A DNA stretch of 64,000 nucleotides from Kitasatospora viridis (GCF_007829815.1 NZ_VIWT01000001.1:1821501-1885500); one strand, 5' to 3'. Counted from the stretch's first letter, positions 37,921-51,226 are shown. Program-made: numbers and translations. The notes: generated by a model from the letters alone, not told the origin.

Positions 37921-40900
37921 GCAACCGGATCGTCCAAGCGCTCGAAGACGCGGCGAAGAAGATCGGCAAGTCGCTGGCCCAGGACGCCGGCAAGGCGGTG
38001 CACGACTTCTACCACTCGGCCAGCGGCAAGTTGAAGACCGTCGCCAAGAACACCGCCGAGGCCGACGCCAAGCACAAGGGCGCGCTCGACGACATCCTCA
38101 ACGGCGCGGAGAAGGACGCCGGCAAGGACCTGCCGCACGACCCCAAGCTCCCCGGCGGTGAGCACCCCGGCGAGCCCGGCCCCGGCCGCGTCCAGGTCCA
38201 GAACCCCGACGAAGCCGCCCGCGCCGACGACGCCATCTGCCCCGGCGGCGAACCCGTCGACATGGCCACCGGACGCATGTTCATCGACCAGGTCGACACC
38301 ACCCTGCCCGGCTCCCTGCCCCTGCTCTTCACCCGCAACCACGAATCCGGCTACCGCGCCGGCCGCTGGATGGGCCCCCGCTGGGTCTGCACCTTCGACG
38401 AACGCCTCGAAATCGACACCGAAGGCCTCGTCCACATCCGCGCCGACCGCCGCACCCAGGCCTACCCCCACCCCGACCCCGGCGAGACCGTCGAAGCCAC
38501 CACCGGCGAACGCCGCCACCTGCGCCTGGCCAAGGGCGGCTACCACCTGCACGACCGAACCACCGGCCTCACCCGCGAGTTCACCACCGCCCCCGGCGGC
38601 ACCGAAGCCCTCCTCACCAAGGTCCGCAACCGCCAAGGCCACCACTACACCCTCGCCTACGACGAGCACGGCACCCCGCAGTCCATCACCCACTCCGGCG
38701 GCTACCACCTCCTCGTCACCACCGACAGCGGCCGCATCACCGCCCTGCGCCTCGCAGGCGCCACCGACACCGGCGGCGACGCACTGATCACGCGCTACGG
38801 CTACACCGACGGACACCTCACCAGCGTCTACAACTCCAGCGGCAAGCCCATGCGCTTCGCCAACGACCCCACCGGCCGCATCCTCTCCTGGACCGACCGC
38901 ACCAACTCCCAATACCTCTACCAGTACGACGAGTTCAACCGCGTCACCGACGAAGGCGGCGCCGACGGCTCACTGCGCTTCCACTTCACCTACGGCGAAC
39001 CCGACCCCACCACCGGCCTCAAGGTCCACACCGAGACCAACGCCCTGGGCCACACCACCAGTTACCACATCAACGAACGCTGCCAGGTGGTCACCCAGAC
39101 CGACCCCCTCGGCAACACCACCCACTACGAACGCGACGAGTACCACCGCCTCCTCACCGAAACCGACCCCCTCGGCCGCACCACCCGCTACGAATACGAC
39201 GGCGCCGGCGACCTCGTCACCGTCACCCGCCCCGACGGTGAACGGACCGAACTGTCCTACGCCGCGTTCGGCGGCCTGCCAACGACGATCACCGAGCCGA
39301 GCGGCGCCGTCTGGCGGCAGTCCTACGACGAGGCCGGGCTGTGCACCGCGGTCACCGACCCGGTCGGCGCCACCACGGTCTACGGCTACGACGACCGGGG
39401 GCACGTCACCTCGGCGGCCGACGCCCTGGGGAACGTGACGCTGATCCGCTGCGACGACGCGGGCCTGCCGGTGGAGGTCACCGATCCCACCGGTGCCACC
39501 ACCCGGGTCCAACGGGACGCCCTCGGCCGGATCGCCGTCGCCACCGACCCGCTCGGCGGCACCACCCGGTTCAGCTGGACCACCGAAGGACGTCCCGCCT
39601 CCCGCACGGCCGCCGACGGCAGCAGCGAGCACTGGACGTACGACGGCGAGGGCAACCTGCTGACCCATACCGACCAGCTCGGGCAGGTCAGCACCTTCGA
39701 GTACACCCACTTCGAGTCGTTGGCCGCCCGCACCGGCCCCGACGGCGCCCGTCTGTCGTTCGCCTACGACGCCCACATGCAGCTCGTCACGGTCACCAAC
39801 GCGCTGGGGCAGAACTGGAGTTACGAGTACGACGCGGCAGGACGGCTGATCGGCGAGACCGACTTCCAGCAGCGCCGTGTCTCCTACCTGCTGGATCCGG
39901 CGGGCCGGGTCTCGGTGCTCACCAACCCGCTCGGGCAGCAGGTCCGGTTCGGCTACGACGCCCTGGGGCTACCGGTGGAGAAGGACGCCGACGGCCGGGT
40001 GACGACCTATCAGTATGACCTCGCCGGACGGCTGGTGCGAGCCACCAACCCCGATGCCGACCTGGTCCGCACGCTCGATCCCCTCGGCCGGGTGCTGACC
40101 GAGACCGTGAACGGACGGACCCTCGGCTACGCCCGGGACGTCCTCGGTCGGGTGACCACCCGGACCACGCCCAGCGGCCACCGCACCGGTTGGGACTACG
40201 ACACGGCCGGCCGGCCGAGCGTGGTCAGCACCGACGGCGGCCGGCTCGACTTCGCCTACGACCCCGCCGGACGCGAACGGCTGCGCACCGCCGGCGACCG
40301 GTTGGCGATCGGCAGCACCTGGGACGAGTTGCACCGCCTGACCGGTCTGGCCGTCCGCACCGACTCCGCGGCCCTGCAGGAACGCCACTACAGCTACCGG
40401 GCCGACGGCAGCCTCAGCGGCGTCGACGAACTGGTCGGCGGCCACCGGGCGTTCGACCTCGATCCGGCCGGCCGGGTCGTCAAGGTCCGGGCCGAGCGCT
40501 GGACCGAGACCTACGCCTACGACCCCGCGGGCAACCTCACCCACGCCGAGTGGCCGGCCAAGGGCGCGGCCGAGGCCTCGCTCGGCGCCCGCGAGTACGA
40601 CGGCAGCCGCCTGACGGCGGCCGGACGGGTGCGCTACGAGCACGACCCGGCCGGCCGCACCACACTGCGCCAGAAGACCCGCCTCTCCGCCAAGCCCGAC
40701 ACCTGGCGCTACCACTGGGACGCCGAGGACCACCTCACCGAGGTCACCACTCCCGACGGAACCCGGTGGCGCTACCTCTACGACCCGCTCGGCCGCCGCA
40801 TCGCCAAGCTGCGGCTGGCCGGCGCCGGCGGCGCCGTCGAGGAGCGGACCGACTTCAGCTGGGACGGCCCGGTCCTGGCCGAGCAGACCACCCGCGCCCC

Positions 40901-41678
40901 CTACCTCCCCGGTCCGCACACCCTCAGCTGGGACCACAACGGCCTGCAGCCCCTGGCCCAGACCGAGACCATCACCACGCCGCGCGGCGCGAGTGCGGCG
41001 GACGACCAGGAGCAGGTCGACCGGCGCTTCTTCGCCATCGTCACCGACCTGGTGGGGACACCCACCGAACTGGTCGACGTGTCCAGCGGCGCCATCGCCT
41101 GGCGGGCCACCGGCACCCTCTGGGGCCGCACCACCTGGCCCGCCGACAGCACCACCTACACGCCGCTGCGTTTCCCCGGCCAGTACTTCGACCCCGAGAC
41201 CCGGCTGCACTACAACCTCTACCGCTTCTACGACCCCGAGACCGCCCGGTACACGAGCCCGGACCCGCTCGGGCTCGTCCCGGGTCCCAACCCCGACGCC
41301 TACGTCCGCAATCCGCACAGCGCGAGCGACCCGCTCGGGCTCTCGACCCACCAGAGCGGCACCCCGTACGAACTGCCGCTGGACGACAAGGGCATGCCGA
41401 CCGGCGGCCACACCTGGGGGACGGAGCGTCCGCCGCTGACCGGAGCGAAACCGAACTCCGTGCACACCCGCACCGGCAGCAACGGCGTACCGGTCCAGAA
41501 CACGATCTATGATCAGAACGGCACCGCTGTCGGGCACTTCGACTTCAAGAAGCACCCCGGCACCAACGGACCGCACGGCCACGTCTTCGACACGCCCGGG
41601 GTCATCGCGGGCCACGGGCCGGGAGCACCGCACATCGACGAACCGCTGCTGCCACGCGGCTGGAACCTGAAGCCGTAG
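37917..41678 (+). CDS. Rhs/YD-repeat polymorphic toxin
   Basis: A 1,253-residue protein. Residues 1-90 are Lys/Ala/Asp-rich and helical (VQALEDAAKKIGKSLAQDAGKAV) and end in a Gly/Pro linker. A DUF6531-like domain follows (CPGGEPVDMATGRMF, LFTRNHESGYRAGR). Then come many YD repeats (for example YEYDGAGDLVTVTRPDGE, WDYDTAGRPSVV), which form a cocoon around the toxin in Rhs proteins. The Rhs core ends with LRFPGQYFDPETRLHYNLYRFYDPETARY...DPLGL at about 1142. The last 111 residues are a distinct tip domain: IYDQNGTAVGHFDFKKHPG and GPHGHVF carry many histidines, and an endonuclease- or RNase-like short toxin is plausible but not assigned. Codon usage changes sharply at about 39,240. Confidence 0.9.
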   Translation: MSNRIVQALEDAAKKIGKSLAQDAGKAVHDFYHSASGKLKTVAKNTAEADAKHKGALDDILNGAEKDAGKDLPHDPKLPGGEHPGEPGPGRVQVQNPDEAARADDAICPGGEPVDMATGRMFIDQVDTTLPGSLPLLFTRNHESGYRAGRWMGPRWVCTFDERLEIDTEGLVHIRADRRTQAYPHPDPGETVEATTGERRHLRLAKGGYHLHDRTTGLTREFTTAPGGTEALLTKVRNRQGHHYTLAYDEHGTPQSITHSGGYHLLVTTDSGRITALRLAGATDTGGDALITRYGYTDGHLTSVYNSSGKPMRFANDPTGRILSWTDRTNSQYLYQYDEFNRVTDEGGADGSLRFHFTYGEPDPTTGLKVHTETNALGHTTSYHINERCQVVTQTDPLGNTTHYERDEYHRLLTETDPLGRTTRYEYDGAGDLVTVTRPDGERTELSYAAFGGLPTTITEPSGAVWRQSYDEAGLCTAVTDPVGATTVYGYDDRGHVTSAADALGNVTLIRCDDAGLPVEVTDPTGATTRVQRDALGRIAVATDPLGGTTRFSWTTEGRPASRTAADGSSEHWTYDGEGNLLTHTDQLGQVSTFEYTHFESLAARTGPDGARLSFAYDAHMQLVTVTNALGQNWSYEYDAAGRLIGETDFQQRRVSYLLDPAGRVSVLTNPLGQQVRFGYDALGLPVEKDADGRVTTYQYDLAGRLVRATNPDADLVRTLDPLGRVLTETVNGRTLGYARDVLGRVTTRTTPSGHRTGWDYDTAGRPSVVSTDGGRLDFAYDPAGRERLRTAGDRLAIGSTWDELHRLTGLAVRTDSAALQERHYSYRADGSLSGVDELVGGHRAFDLDPAGRVVKVRAERWTETYAYDPAGNLTHAEWPAKGAAEASLGAREYDGSRLTAAGRVRYEHDPAGRTTLRQKTRLSAKPDTWRYHWDAEDHLTEVTTPDGTRWRYLYDPLGRRIAKLRLAGAGGAVEERTDFSWDGPVLAEQTTRAPYLPGPHTLSWDHNGLQPLAQTETITTPRGASAADDQEQVDRRFFAIVTDLVGTPTELVDVSSGAIAWRATGTLWGRTTWPADSTTYTPLRFPGQYFDPETRLHYNLYRFYDPETARYTSPDPLGLVPGPNPDAYVRNPHSASDPLGLSTHQSGTPYELPLDDKGMPTGGHTWGTERPPLTGAKPNSVHTRTGSNGVPVQNTIYDQNGTAVGHFDFKKHPGTNGPHGHVFDTPGVIAGHGPGAPHIDEPLLPRGWNLKP

Positions 41679-41697
41679 GAGCGAAGGGACCACCGCC

Positions 41698-42117
41698 ATG
41701 ACCGGAACCACCCTCTCCGCCGACGACCAGGGCGAGTTCCTGGACCGGTTCTCGCACTTCGAGGACGGCGTGATCACCGGGATCCGCCTCCAGCTCCCCC
41801 GGACCGGCGGCAGCGGGTGGACCGCGGAGTTCGACGTCCAGGCGGTGGACGGGGCCGACGGCGACGAGTGGCGGCTGGTCCGGATCACCCTGTCCGGGCT
41901 CTACGAGTACGAGTTCCCGCTCAGCCGGCAGTACTCGTACTTCGTGCTCTCCGACGGGCTGAACCTGGACTGCACGGCCGAACGCTGCCTCCTCGACCTC
42001 GACCCGGGCCCGGATCCCTGGACGCCCGCCCAGGTGGGTCAGCCGGGCGAGTACTCGAAGCAGTACGCCATCGGGACCTCGTGCACGTACGAGGTGCTGG
42101 ACGGACCGTTCATCTGA
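41698..42117 (+). CDS. Putative immunity protein of the Rhs toxin
   Basis: A 139-residue cytoplasmic protein starting 19 bases after the Rhs stop, with GAAGGGA before ATG 41698. It is acidic (DDQGEFLDRFSHFEDGV, DGADGDEWRLV, LDLDPGPDPW), with strands rich in Tyr/Phe (GLYEYEFPLSRQYSYFVL) and two cysteines in LDCTAERCLL plus one near the end. No family recognised with confidence. Position directly behind the variable toxin tip, small size and net negative charge are the usual marks of an immunity protein; the assignment rests on context. Confidence 0.65.
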   Translation: MTGTTLSADDQGEFLDRFSHFEDGVITGIRLQLPRTGGSGWTAEFDVQAVDGADGDEWRLVRITLSGLYEYEFPLSRQYSYFVLSDGLNLDCTAERCLLDLDPGPDPWTPAQVGQPGEYSKQYAIGTSCTYEVLDGPFI

Positions 42118-42156
42118 GCCTCGACTCCGGACCTGTCGCCCCGTCAGCCACATAAA

Positions 42157-42195
42157 GGTGCGCAGGAAGTCGACCCACCCGACTTCCTGCGCACC
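42157..42195. terminator. Bidirectional terminator; right edge of the toxin cassette
   Basis: Perfect 16-bp stem (GGTGCGCAGGAAGTCG and its complement) with a 7-base loop, between the stop of the immunity gene (plus) and the stop of glgP (minus). It can end transcription from both sides and isolates the toxin cassette from the glycogen genes. Confidence 0.85.
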
Positions 42196-42213
42196 AGCTC
42201 AAGGAGGGCGCCG

Positions 42214-44847
42214 CTACCGCAGCACCCCCGCGTCCATCCCCGCCGACTCCGGTGGCAGTGCGACCAAGCCCAGCTCCGCCGGCGAGGCCAGCAGCGGGTG
42301 GGTCGGGAGCACCCGCACGGTGTAGCCGAACGGGCCGGTGCGGCTCAGCTGCAGGGTGCCCTCGTAGCGGTGGCAGCCGGCCAGGTCGGGGCCGCCGACC
42401 GGCTTGAGGGTCTGGAGTTCGGCCTCGCGGATCCGGTCGCGCTCGTCCACCGTGCCGGAGACCACCTGGACCTCGACGTCCTCCGGCGCGAGCGTGCCCA
42501 GGGTGACCTGGACCCGCAGGGCCAGCGAGGTGCCCAGTTCGGCGGCCTCGGCGACGGCGGCCTCCACATGGCCGACCGCGACCCCGCTCCAGGCCTGCCG
42601 GACCCGGGCCTTCCAGTGGGCCAGCTCGCGGGCGCCGGGGGCGTCGAGGCGGCGGTGGGCCCGGGCGGCGGGGGCGTAGAGCTGCTCCACGTACTCGCGG
42701 ACCATCCGCCCGGCCAGCACCTTGGGGCCCAGGGTGGCCAGCGTGTGCCGGACCATGGCGATCCAGCGGTGCGGCAGCCCGCCGGGCCCGCGCTCGTAGT
42801 AGCGGGCCGCCACCTGGTGCTCGATCAGGTCGTAGAGCGCGGCGGCCTCGATGTCGTCGCGCTGGTCCTCGTCGAAGCCGGGGCCGTCGGCGGTGGGGAT
42901 CGCCCAGCCGTTGCGCCCGTCGTACCACTCGTCCCACCAGCCGTCGAGCACCGAGAGGTTGAGGCAGCCGTTGAGCGCCGCCTTCATGCCCGAGGTGCCG
43001 CAGGCCTCCAGCGGGCGCAGCGGGTTGTTCAGCCAGACGTCGCACCCGGGGTAGAGGTGCTTGGCCATCGCCATGTCGTAGTCGGGCAGGAAGACGATCC
43101 GGTGACGCACCGCCGGGTCGTCGGCGAACGCGACCAGCTGCTGGATCAGCCGCTTGCCGCCGTCGTCCGCCGGGTGCGCCTTGCCGGCGACCACGATCTG
43201 CACCGGCCGGGTCGGGTTCAGCAGCAGCGTCCGCAGCCGCTCCTGGTCGCGCAGCATCAGGGTGAGCCGCTTGTAGGAGGGCACCCGGCGGGCGAAGCCG
43301 ATGGTGAGCACCTCCGGGTCGAGCGCCGCGGCGGTCCAGCCCAGTTCGGCGTCGCCGGCGCCGCGGTCCCGCCAGGCGGCGCGCAGCCGCCGCCGGGCCT
43401 CCTCGACCAGCTGGGTGCGCAGTTGCCCGCGGACCTCCCAGATCTCCTCGTCGCTGATCTGCTCGACGCCGTGCCAGCGCTCCGCGCCGCCGACCGTCAT
43501 CGCCGTCTCGGCCTGCTCGGCGCCGATCCGGGCCGCGCCCAGGCGGACCACCGCGGGGTCGATCCAGGTCGGCGCGTGCACGCCGTTGGTGATCGAGGCG
43601 ATCGGCACCTCGCCGGTGTCGAAGCCGGGCCAGAGCGCGCCGAACATGGTGCGGCTGACCTCGCCGTGCAGGGTGGAGACGCCGTTCGCCCGCTGGGCCA
43701 GCCGCAGGCCCATCGCGGCCATGTTGAAGAGCTTGGGGTCGCCGCCCGGCCAGTCCTCCACGCCGAGCGCGAGCACCCGGTCGACCGGCACCCCGCGCAG
43801 CGCCGCGTCCCCGCTGAAGTGCCGGGCCACCAGCTCGGCCTCGAACCGGTCGATGCCGGCCGGCACCGGGGTGTGGGTGGTGAACAGGGTGCCGGCCCGG
43901 ACCGCCTCCAGCGCGGCGCCGAAGTCGTGACCCGCCTCGGCGGCGTCCCCGGCCACCAGCTCGCGGATCCGCTCGATGCCGAGGAAGCCGGCGTGCCCCT
44001 CGTTGGTGTGGAAGACCTCGGGGGCCGGGTGGCCGGTGAGCCGGCAGAAGGTCCGCACCGCGCGCACCCCGCCGATGCCGAGCAGCATCTCCTGGAGCAG
44101 CCGGTGCTCGCTGCCGCCGCCGTACAGGCGGTCGGTGACGTCCCGTTCGGTGGCGGCGTTGGCCTCCACGTCGGAGTCGAGCAGCAGCAGCGGGACCCGG
44201 CCGACCTGGGCCTTCCAGATCCGCGCGGTCAGCGTCCGGCCGGCGGGCAGGGCCAGCTCCACCTTGCCGGGCGTGCCGTCCGGCTCGCGCAGCAGGGTGA
44301 CGGCCAGCTCGTCCGGGTCGAGCAGCGGGTAGCGCTCCTGCTGCCAGCCGTCCCGGCTGAGCGACTGGCGGAAGTAGCCGTGCCGGTAGAAGAGGCCGAC
44401 GCCGATCAGCGGCACGCCCAGGTCGCTGGCGGCCTTGAGGTGGTCGCCGGCCAGGATGCCGAGGCCGCCGGAGTACTGGGGCAGCGCGGCGGCGATGCCG
44501 TACTCGGGCGAGAAGTAGGCGATCGCGGCGGGCAGCTCGGCGGCGGCCGGGGCGGACTGGTACCAGCGCGGCGCGCCCAGGTAGTCGGCCAGGTCGTCGG
44601 TCAGGTCGCCCAGCCGGCGCAGGAACCGCCGGTCGGCGGCGAGCGCGGCCAGCCGCGGTGCCGGCACCTCGCCGAGCAGCCGGACCGGGTCCTCGCCGAC
44701 GGCCTCCCAGACCCCCGGGTCGACCGAGCGGAACAGCTCCCGGGTCTCCGGGTGCCAGGACCAGCGCAGGTTGAGCGCGAGCTCGTGCAGCGGCTGGAGT
44801 TGCTCGGGCAGGACGGTGCGGACGGTGAATCTGCGGATGGCCTTCAC
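42214..44847 (-). CDS. glgP: Alpha-glucan (maltodextrin/glycogen) phosphorylase
   Basis: An 877-residue GT35 enzyme releasing glucose 1-phosphate from alpha-1,4-glucans. The N-terminal DUF3417 segment (LALNLRWSWHPETRELFRSV) marks the bacterial/archaeal type rather than the E. coli type. The catalytic part has AYFSPEYGIAAALPQYSGGLGILAGDHLKAASD-like landmarks, FHTNEGHAGF, and the PLP-lysine in EACGTSGMKAALNG. GTG start at 44847. It is divergent from glgE, as in S. coelicolor (SCO5444 beside SCO5443, from memory). It feeds glucose 1-phosphate to glycolysis while the neighbouring genes build the same glucan. Confidence 0.94.
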   Translation of the reverse strand: MKAIRRFTVRTVLPEQLQPLHELALNLRWSWHPETRELFRSVDPGVWEAVGEDPVRLLGEVPAPRLAALAADRRFLRRLGDLTDDLADYLGAPRWYQSAPAAAELPAAIAYFSPEYGIAAALPQYSGGLGILAGDHLKAASDLGVPLIGVGLFYRHGYFRQSLSRDGWQQERYPLLDPDELAVTLLREPDGTPGKVELALPAGRTLTARIWKAQVGRVPLLLLDSDVEANAATERDVTDRLYGGGSEHRLLQEMLLGIGGVRAVRTFCRLTGHPAPEVFHTNEGHAGFLGIERIRELVAGDAAEAGHDFGAALEAVRAGTLFTTHTPVPAGIDRFEAELVARHFSGDAALRGVPVDRVLALGVEDWPGGDPKLFNMAAMGLRLAQRANGVSTLHGEVSRTMFGALWPGFDTGEVPIASITNGVHAPTWIDPAVVRLGAARIGAEQAETAMTVGGAERWHGVEQISDEEIWEVRGQLRTQLVEEARRRLRAAWRDRGAGDAELGWTAAALDPEVLTIGFARRVPSYKRLTLMLRDQERLRTLLLNPTRPVQIVVAGKAHPADDGGKRLIQQLVAFADDPAVRHRIVFLPDYDMAMAKHLYPGCDVWLNNPLRPLEACGTSGMKAALNGCLNLSVLDGWWDEWYDGRNGWAIPTADGPGFDEDQRDDIEAAALYDLIEHQVAARYYERGPGGLPHRWIAMVRHTLATLGPKVLAGRMVREYVEQLYAPAARAHRRLDAPGARELAHWKARVRQAWSGVAVGHVEAAVAEAAELGTSLALRVQVTLGTLAPEDVEVQVVSGTVDERDRIREAELQTLKPVGGPDLAGCHRYEGTLQLSRTGPFGYTVRVLPTHPLLASPAELGLVALPPESAGMDAGVLR

Positions 44848-45794
44848 ACTTCGAAGCCTAGACCGCCACAGGTCGCTGATGGGGCGTCAACTCTCGTAGC
44901 ACAGCTCCATTCGGGCGTATCGAGAGATCACTTCCGGCGCAGTCGGGGCCTTGGGGGGCGCAGGGGGCGCACTTAGTTCGAACAGCGCACGCCGAGCGCG
45001 CAGAGTCCCCGCCGAGGGGGCGGAACTGAGGGGTCGTCTGCTCCCCCGCACCACCCACGCTGGCCTTCGACCGAGTGGTAAGAGCTACGAACAGTGCGAG
45101 GATGGGCACAGGCCGCAATCGCACGGGGCGACCTGGGTGGCGTTTCCCGCGCGTCTTCGGCCGGTCCTTCTGCAGTCCGAATCCTCCCCCCGACCCTCCG
45201 TTAGTCCACTCGGCCCACCGGGCGTCCTCCGTGGTGGGTCAACGCGTGTCCTCGTCCCCGTTCCGGTCGTTCCCGGGATGGATCGGAATCGCCCCCGGGC
45301 GTGCCGCGAGGCCGCGCGCCGGGACGTGCGCCGTCTCGCCGTTCCGGGCCACGTGGGCGCCGGTCCGGCATGGCCGGACCCGGCGGTACGGGCAGGCTCC
45401 GGTCGCTCGTCAGTTCCCCCCACCCAGTAGTCCTCCGGCACTCCCCGGCCCAGCCGCCCCCGGGACTGCCGCCGATCGCGGGCAGGAGTTCGGCATGCAC
45501 GGCGACACACGGAGTCAGTCCGCACTGGTGTCCGAGGGATTGGAGCCTTTCGGCGAACCTGCGCTGCCGATCCCGGCCATAGCGGAACCGGTCGCGCCGC
45601 CCGCGGCGGAGCCGGCCGCGCCGCCCGCCCGGCGCCGCACCACCACCCCCCGCACCACCACCCCCCGGAGCACCGCCACCCGGAGCACGGCCACCCGATC
45701 GGCTGAAGCACCGTCACACCCCCGTGAGACACCGTCGAAGTCCGGCGGCGGCACCCGCAGCACCGCCCGGACGAAGCCCAAGGAGAGCACCCCG
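44848..45794. other. Divergent glgP/glgE intergenic region
   Basis: About 950 bases between the two start codons, which must hold promoters for both directions. No RNA element or convincing operator was recognised. The right-hand 300 bases (from ATG 45495, itself preceded by GGCAGGAG) stay open in frame with glgE and may encode an N-terminal extension; that part contains the 15-bp tandem repeat listed separately. Confidence 0.4.
45636..45695 (+). repeat. Four 15-bp tandem units upstream of glgE
   Basis: Two copies of CGCACCACCACCCCC followed by CGGAGCACCGCCACC and CGGAGCACGGCCACC. In the glgE frame they read RTTTP, RTTTP, RSTAT, RSTAT, so the period (15 bases, five codons) preserves the reading frame. 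Confidence 0.75.
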
Positions 45795-49420
<3,626 letters not shown>

Positions 49421-49641
49421 CGATCCAGCAGCACCGGGGGGCGCACGGGCCGAGTGCCCTGCGCCCCCAGCGATCCGCGCGCCACCCGGTACGGAGAACA
49501 GCCCAACCCGAACACCCCCTCAGGCGTGACACCCGAGTCCGTCTCGCGTGCCGTCGCCGCCGCGCCGCCGAAATCCGGAAGACTGGCACGCCCGGCCTGA
49601 TCTGTCGGGCCGTCAGCCTGCGCTTCCGGGGAAAGGGAGTC

Positions 49642-51171
49642 ATGTCGGAAACCTCCCGTTCTCAAGCCCACACCCACCGCGACGCCGGTGCCGCGCCCCG
49701 TGGCCCCGGCGGCCCGGGCACCCCGCACCCCACCGCCGGTCGGGCCGGCGGGCACCAGACGGGCGGACACTCCGGCCGGCCGCGGACCGGCGGCTCGCTG
49801 GCGGTGGGCGAACTGGTCGAGGCCGCCCTGCCGCTGATCGCCGGCTGGCTGCCCGGCCAGCGCTGGTACGCCGGCAAGGGCCAGGCGATCACCGGCCTGC
49901 ACCCGGTCACCGCGACCCCGCTGATCACCGGCGACCCGGCGATGGTGCACCTGCTGCTGCGGGTCGAGCACGGCGACCAGGCCGACCTCTACCAACTGCT
50001 GCTCGGCCTGCGCACCGAGCCGCCGTCCGGCCTGCTGCCGGAGGCCTCGCTCGGCGCGCTGACCCACGGACCGTACGACGGCGCCGCGCTCTACGACGCG
50101 GTGCACGACCCCGAGCTGACCGGCCGGCTGCTGGCCCACCTGGCCGGCGCCGACCGGTTCGGCCCGCTGTCCTTCCGCCGCACCCCAGGCCCCGGCCTGC
50201 CCGCCGACCTGCTCGGCCGGGCCGGCACCGCCGAGCAGTCCAACACCTCGGTCATCTACGGCACCTCCTTCATCCTCAAGCTGTTCCGCCGGATCAGCCC
50301 CGGCACCAACCCCGACCTGGAGCTCTCGCTCGCCCTCTCGCGGGCCGGCTCCACCCGGATCCCCCGGGTGGCGGCCTGGTTCGAGAGCCGGCTGGCCGGC
50401 GCCGAACCGGCCACCCTCGGCCTGCTGCAGCGCTTCCTGCCGGACGCCGAGGACGGCTGGGAGCTCGCCCTGGACCAGGTGGCCCGGCTCAAGGGCGACC
50501 CCAGCCCCGGCAACTTCGCGGTCGAGGCGCACCGGCTCGGCCGGGCCACCGCCGAGGTGCACCGGGTGCTGGCCCGGGCGCTGCCGGTGGCCCGGCTGGA
50601 CCGCGAGCAGACCGACCGGCTGGCCGGCGCGATGGCCGAGCGGCTGGACGCGGCGGCCGCCGCGGTGCCGGCGCTGCGCCGCTACCGGTCCGCCCTGCAC
50701 GCCGCCTTCCGGCAGCTGACGGCCGATCACCTGACCGGCCTCACCGTCCAGCGGATCCACGGCGACCTGCACCTGGGGCAGGCGATGCGCACCCCGCACG
50801 GCTGGGTGCTGCTGGACTTCGAGGGCGAGCCGGCCAAGTCGGTGGCCGAGCGCCGGCTGCCCCAGCCGGCCCTGAAGGACGTGGCCGCGATGCTGCGCTC
50901 CTTCGACTACGCGGCCGCCCACCTGCTGGCCGGCGCCGAGCCCGACCCGGAGCTGGCCCACCTGGCGGCGGCCTGGGCGGCCCGCAACCGGACCGCCTAC
51001 TGCGCCGGCTACACGGCCGCCGGCGGCACCGATCCGGCCGGCGCCCCCGAACTGCTGCGGGCGCTGGAGATCGACAAGGCGGTCTACGAGGTGGTCTACG
51101 AGGCACGGCACCGGCCCGGCTGGCTGCCGATCCCGCTGACCGCCATCCACCGGCTCGCCACCACCGCCTGA
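49642..51171 (+). CDS. mak: Maltokinase (Pep2 family)
   Basis: A 509-residue kinase phosphorylating maltose to maltose 1-phosphate. The N-terminal cap has [21 protein letters not shown], followed by [17 protein letters not shown]. The aminoglycoside-phosphotransferase-like core has the catalytic loop [10 protein letters not shown] and metal site [14 protein letters not shown] 49642 has AAAGGGAG eight bases upstream; the first 50 residues are a His/Gly/Pro-rich disordered tail before the domain. It lies between treS (221 bases upstream) and glgB and completes the trehalose-to-glucan route. Confidence 0.93.
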   Translation: MSETSRSQAHTHRDAGAAPRGPGGPGTPHPTAGRAGGHQTGGHSGRPRTGGSLAVGELVEAALPLIAGWLPGQRWYAGKGQAITGLHPVTATPLITGDPAMVHLLLRVEHGDQADLYQLLLGLRTEPPSGLLPEASLGALTHGPYDGAALYDAVHDPELTGRLLAHLAGADRFGPLSFRRTPGPGLPADLLGRAGTAEQSNTSVIYGTSFILKLFRRISPGTNPDLELSLALSRAGSTRIPRVAAWFESRLAGAEPATLGLLQRFLPDAEDGWELALDQVARLKGDPSPGNFAVEAHRLGRATAEVHRVLARALPVARLDREQTDRLAGAMAERLDAAAAAVPALRRYRSALHAAFRQLTADHLTGLTVQRIHGDLHLGQAMRTPHGWVLLDFEGEPAKSVAERRLPQPALKDVAAMLRSFDYAAAHLLAGAEPDPELAHLAAAWAARNRTAYCAGYTAAGGTDPAGAPELLRALEIDKAVYEVVYEARHRPGWLPIPLTAIHRLATTA

Positions 51172-51226
51172 CGCACCGTCAGAAATATTGCCCCGACCGT
51201 TCCGCAGATCCGTGGAGGAGTCCGCC

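Noticed and set aside
37917..41678. YD repeats as DNA-level repeats or a CRISPR-like array
   Set aside because: Repeats are degenerate at DNA level and only visible in the protein; no regular spacers or palindromic units.
45075..45494. Longer glgE reading frame starting near 45075
   Set aside because: Arg/Pro-rich, no ribosome-binding site and unlike any GlgE N-terminus. Only the part from 45495 is worth considering.
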